A stretch of DNA of 64,000 bases from JBBQSN01 sp963825505 (lineage in GTDB: Bacteria; Actinomycetota; Actinomycetes; Actinomycetales; CAWJMD01): NCBI GenBank assembly GCA_963825505.1, contig CAWGTL010000010.1, forward strand, positions 166,489 to 230,488, in the 5' to 3' direction. Positions within the stretch are counted from its first letter, which is position 1, and each line of letters starts with the position of its first letter. The notes under the pieces were generated by a model. It was not told the DNA's origin, ran no database searches, and worked only from the letters and a program-made list of their open reading frames with translations. The position numbers and the translations under genes are program-made. Below are positions 61,292 through 64,000 of the stretch, one piece after another.

Positions 61292-61304
61292 AGGTCGATA
61301 TTGC

Positions 61305-61323
61305 CGTCTTATCTGATGAGACG
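61305..61323. promoter_or_regulatory. Operator between ndgR and leuC
   Basis: CGTCTTATCTGATGAGACG, a 19-bp palindrome with 8 of 9 pairs matching, one T-G wobble and a central T. It is placed over the promoter region of both genes, as expected for an IclR-family dimer controlling leuCD and itself. Confidence 0.7.
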
Positions 61324-61361
61324 CAAGTACCTGGCCGACGACGACGACATGGAGACGGACG

Positions 61362-62771
<1,410 letters not shown>

Positions 62772-62781
62772 GGAGCACCCG

Positions 62782-63378
62782 ATGGAGAAGTTCGTCACCC
62801 ACACCGGCACCGGTGTCCCGCTGCGCCGCAGCAACGTCGACACCGACCAGATCATCCCGGCCGTCTACCTCAAGCGCGTGACGCGAACGGGTTTCGAGGA
62901 CGGCCTGTTCGCAGCCTGGCGCGGGGACCCCTCGTTCGTCCTCAACCACGAGGCGTTCTCGTCCGGCTCGGTCCTGGTGGCCGGTCCCGACTTCGGCACC
63001 GGCTCCTCGCGCGAGCACGCCGTCTGGGCGTTGAAGGACTACGGCTTCCGCGCCGTCCTGTCCTCGCGCTTCGCGGACATCTTCCGGGGCAACGCGGGCA
63101 AGCAGGGACTGGTCGCCGGACGGCTCTCGCAGGACGACGTCGAGCTGATCTGGAAGGTCCTGGAGAACGCCCCGGGCACCGAGGTGACGGTCGACCTGGA
63201 GAACCGCCAGGTGGTCTGCGACACCGTCGTGGCACCTCTCGAGGTCGACGACTACACCCGGTGGCGGCTGATGGAGGGTCTGGACGACATCGGTCTCACC
63301 CTCCAGCACGAGGACGCCGTCGGCGCCTTCGAGAAGACCCGGCCGTCCTACCTCCCCACCACGCTGCCGGCCCGCTGA
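62782..63378 (+). CDS. leuD: 3-isopropylmalate dehydratase small subunit
   Basis: Swivelling-domain partner of LeuC. 198 aa. It shows VPLRRSNVDTDQIIPAVYLK, FGTGSSREHAVWALKDYGFRAVLS and FADIFRGNAGKQGLV, all typical. The ATG has GAGGAG 6-7 bases upstream. A weak GC hairpin (GGCCC/GGGCC) stands directly after the stop. Confidence 0.97.
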   Translation: MEKFVTHTGTGVPLRRSNVDTDQIIPAVYLKRVTRTGFEDGLFAAWRGDPSFVLNHEAFSSGSVLVAGPDFGTGSSREHAVWALKDYGFRAVLSSRFADIFRGNAGKQGLVAGRLSQDDVELIWKVLENAPGTEVTVDLENRQVVCDTVVAPLEVDDYTRWRLMEGLDDIGLTLQHEDAVGAFEKTRPSYLPTTLPAR

Positions 63379-63613
63379 GGCCCGTGGGCCCTGCGCTGCA
63401 ACGGATCTGAACGGCCGGGCACCGCGCCTGGTGTCCCCAGAGCCGGTCACCGGTGCCAGGACGCCGGTCGGCCCGGTGGACTGCTCGGCTGACAGTTGCG
63501 GTGCGACACAACGATTCCAGGTGTCCAGGTGGTGGACTCCCGTGCTCCGCAGGAATACCGTCGTGCACGAGCCGGGCGACCGCCCGGCACCAGAGGCACT
63601 GGAGGAGCACGCA

Positions 63614-64000
63614 GTGAACAAGGGACAGCTCGTCGACGCACTCGAGGCCCGACTCGGCAGCCGCAAGCTCGCGAGCGACGCCGTGGAGGCCGTGATCGAC
63701 ACCATCGTCCGCTCCGTGGCCAAGGGCGAGCGCGTCGCCATCAGCGGCTTCGGCACCTTCGAGCGCGCTGCCCGCGCAGCCCGTACCGGCCGCAACCCGC
63801 GCACCGGTGAGACGGTGCGGATCAAGAAGACCTCGGTGCCGAAGTTCAAGCCCGGCACGGCCTTCAAGGGCTACGTGGCGTCGCCGCGCAGCCTGCCGGC
63901 CGCCGCCGCCTCCGCCGTCACCTCGCGCGTGGCCGCGGCCACCAAGACGGCTGCGGGCGCCGCGAAGAAGGCCACGGCCAAGAAGGCCACGCCCACGAAG
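63614..64000 (+). CDS. hup: HU-type nucleoid protein with lysine/alanine-rich tail (3' partial)
   Basis: A histone-like DNA-bending protein. The GTG at 63614 follows GGAGGAG and gives MNKGQLVDALEARLG, then the HU core including GFGTFERAARAARTGRNPRTG (the DNA-binding arm) up to about residue 92. Unlike short HU proteins it continues with an Ala/Lys/Thr-rich tail (AAATKTAAGAAKKATAKK) of the mycobacterial HupB / Streptomyces HupS type. 129 codons are in the window and the stop lies beyond it. The leuCD-hup order is conserved in actinobacteria. The 235 bases upstream show no other gene. Confidence 0.95.
   Translation, partial: MNKGQLVDALEARLGSRKLASDAVEAVIDTIVRSVAKGERVAISGFGTFERAARAARTGRNPRTGETVRIKKTSVPKFKPGTAFKGYVASPRSLPAAAASAVTSRVAAATKTAAGAAKKATAKKATPTK

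Overview
The window is chromosomal DNA from a very GC-rich actinobacterium. The organism is unnamed, but gene content and order point to the Actinomycetia, plausibly Nocardioidaceae/Propionibacteriales. The pointers are mnmA-ligA-gatCAB, an ilvBNC-serA-leuB-ilvE-cimA run, gltX with tRNA-Gln and tRNA-Glu, and an NdgR-type regulator divergent from leuCD followed by a long-tailed HU gene. GTG starts, 4-base ATGA/GTGA overlaps and start codons placed 6-7 bases after a TANNNT box (leaderless mRNAs) recur throughout.

Layout. 1-4.0 kb: etfB-etfA, cysteine desulfurase, mnmA. 4.1-5.1 kb: a protein joining a WXG100-type helical domain to a lysozyme-like domain. 5.1-10.7 kb (minus): a GGDEF-EAL protein, ligA and an unknown gene. 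10.8-17.7 kb: a MetE-like protein divergent from gatCAB, then a second GGDEF-EAL protein. 17.7-20.8 kb: a lipoprotein sugar dehydrogenase, a 2-hydroxyacid dehydrogenase and an FHA-like protein. 20.9-36.0 kb: a type VII secretion-like locus (three WXG100-type proteins, a ubiquitin-like/FHA/FtsK ATPase, a beta-propeller/FN3 surface protein, MoxR, DUF58, a transglutaminase-fold protein with altered catalytic residues, and a convergent membrane Ser/Thr kinase). 36.2-50.3 kb: branched-chain amino-acid and serine genes (ilvD, ilvBNC, serA, leuB, ilvE, cimA), interrupted by a MntA-HepT toxin-antitoxin pair, a beta-lactamase-like hydrolase and a phosphodiesterase. ilvB and cimA each have a translated leader peptide and terminator. 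50.4-55.5 kb: ArsR/SRPBCC pair, P-loop kinase, a damaged acetyltransferase, a conserved minus-strand protein, a secreted propeller and an FAH-family hydrolase. 55.5-64 kb: gltX, two CPBP membrane proteases, two tRNAs, a MerR regulator divergent from a DUF4188 gene, ndgR, leuC, leuD and hup (cut by the window end).

The most interesting region is the type VII-like locus. It has ATPase and WXG100 substrates but no visible EccB, EccD, EccE or mycosin. Four genes or gene groups, including the distant WXG100-lysozyme gene, are preceded by a shared GGAANNTTCC palindrome. At three of these GACAG lies 8 bases upstream, and at two an outer inverted repeat GCGACA...TGTCGC encloses the palindrome. I read these genes as one regulon.

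Caution: several normally indispensable genes (etfA, the cysteine desulfurase) and several others carry one- or two-base indels that homologous reading frames resolve cleanly. This looks more like residual sequencing error than gene decay, so single-base claims should be read with that in mind.
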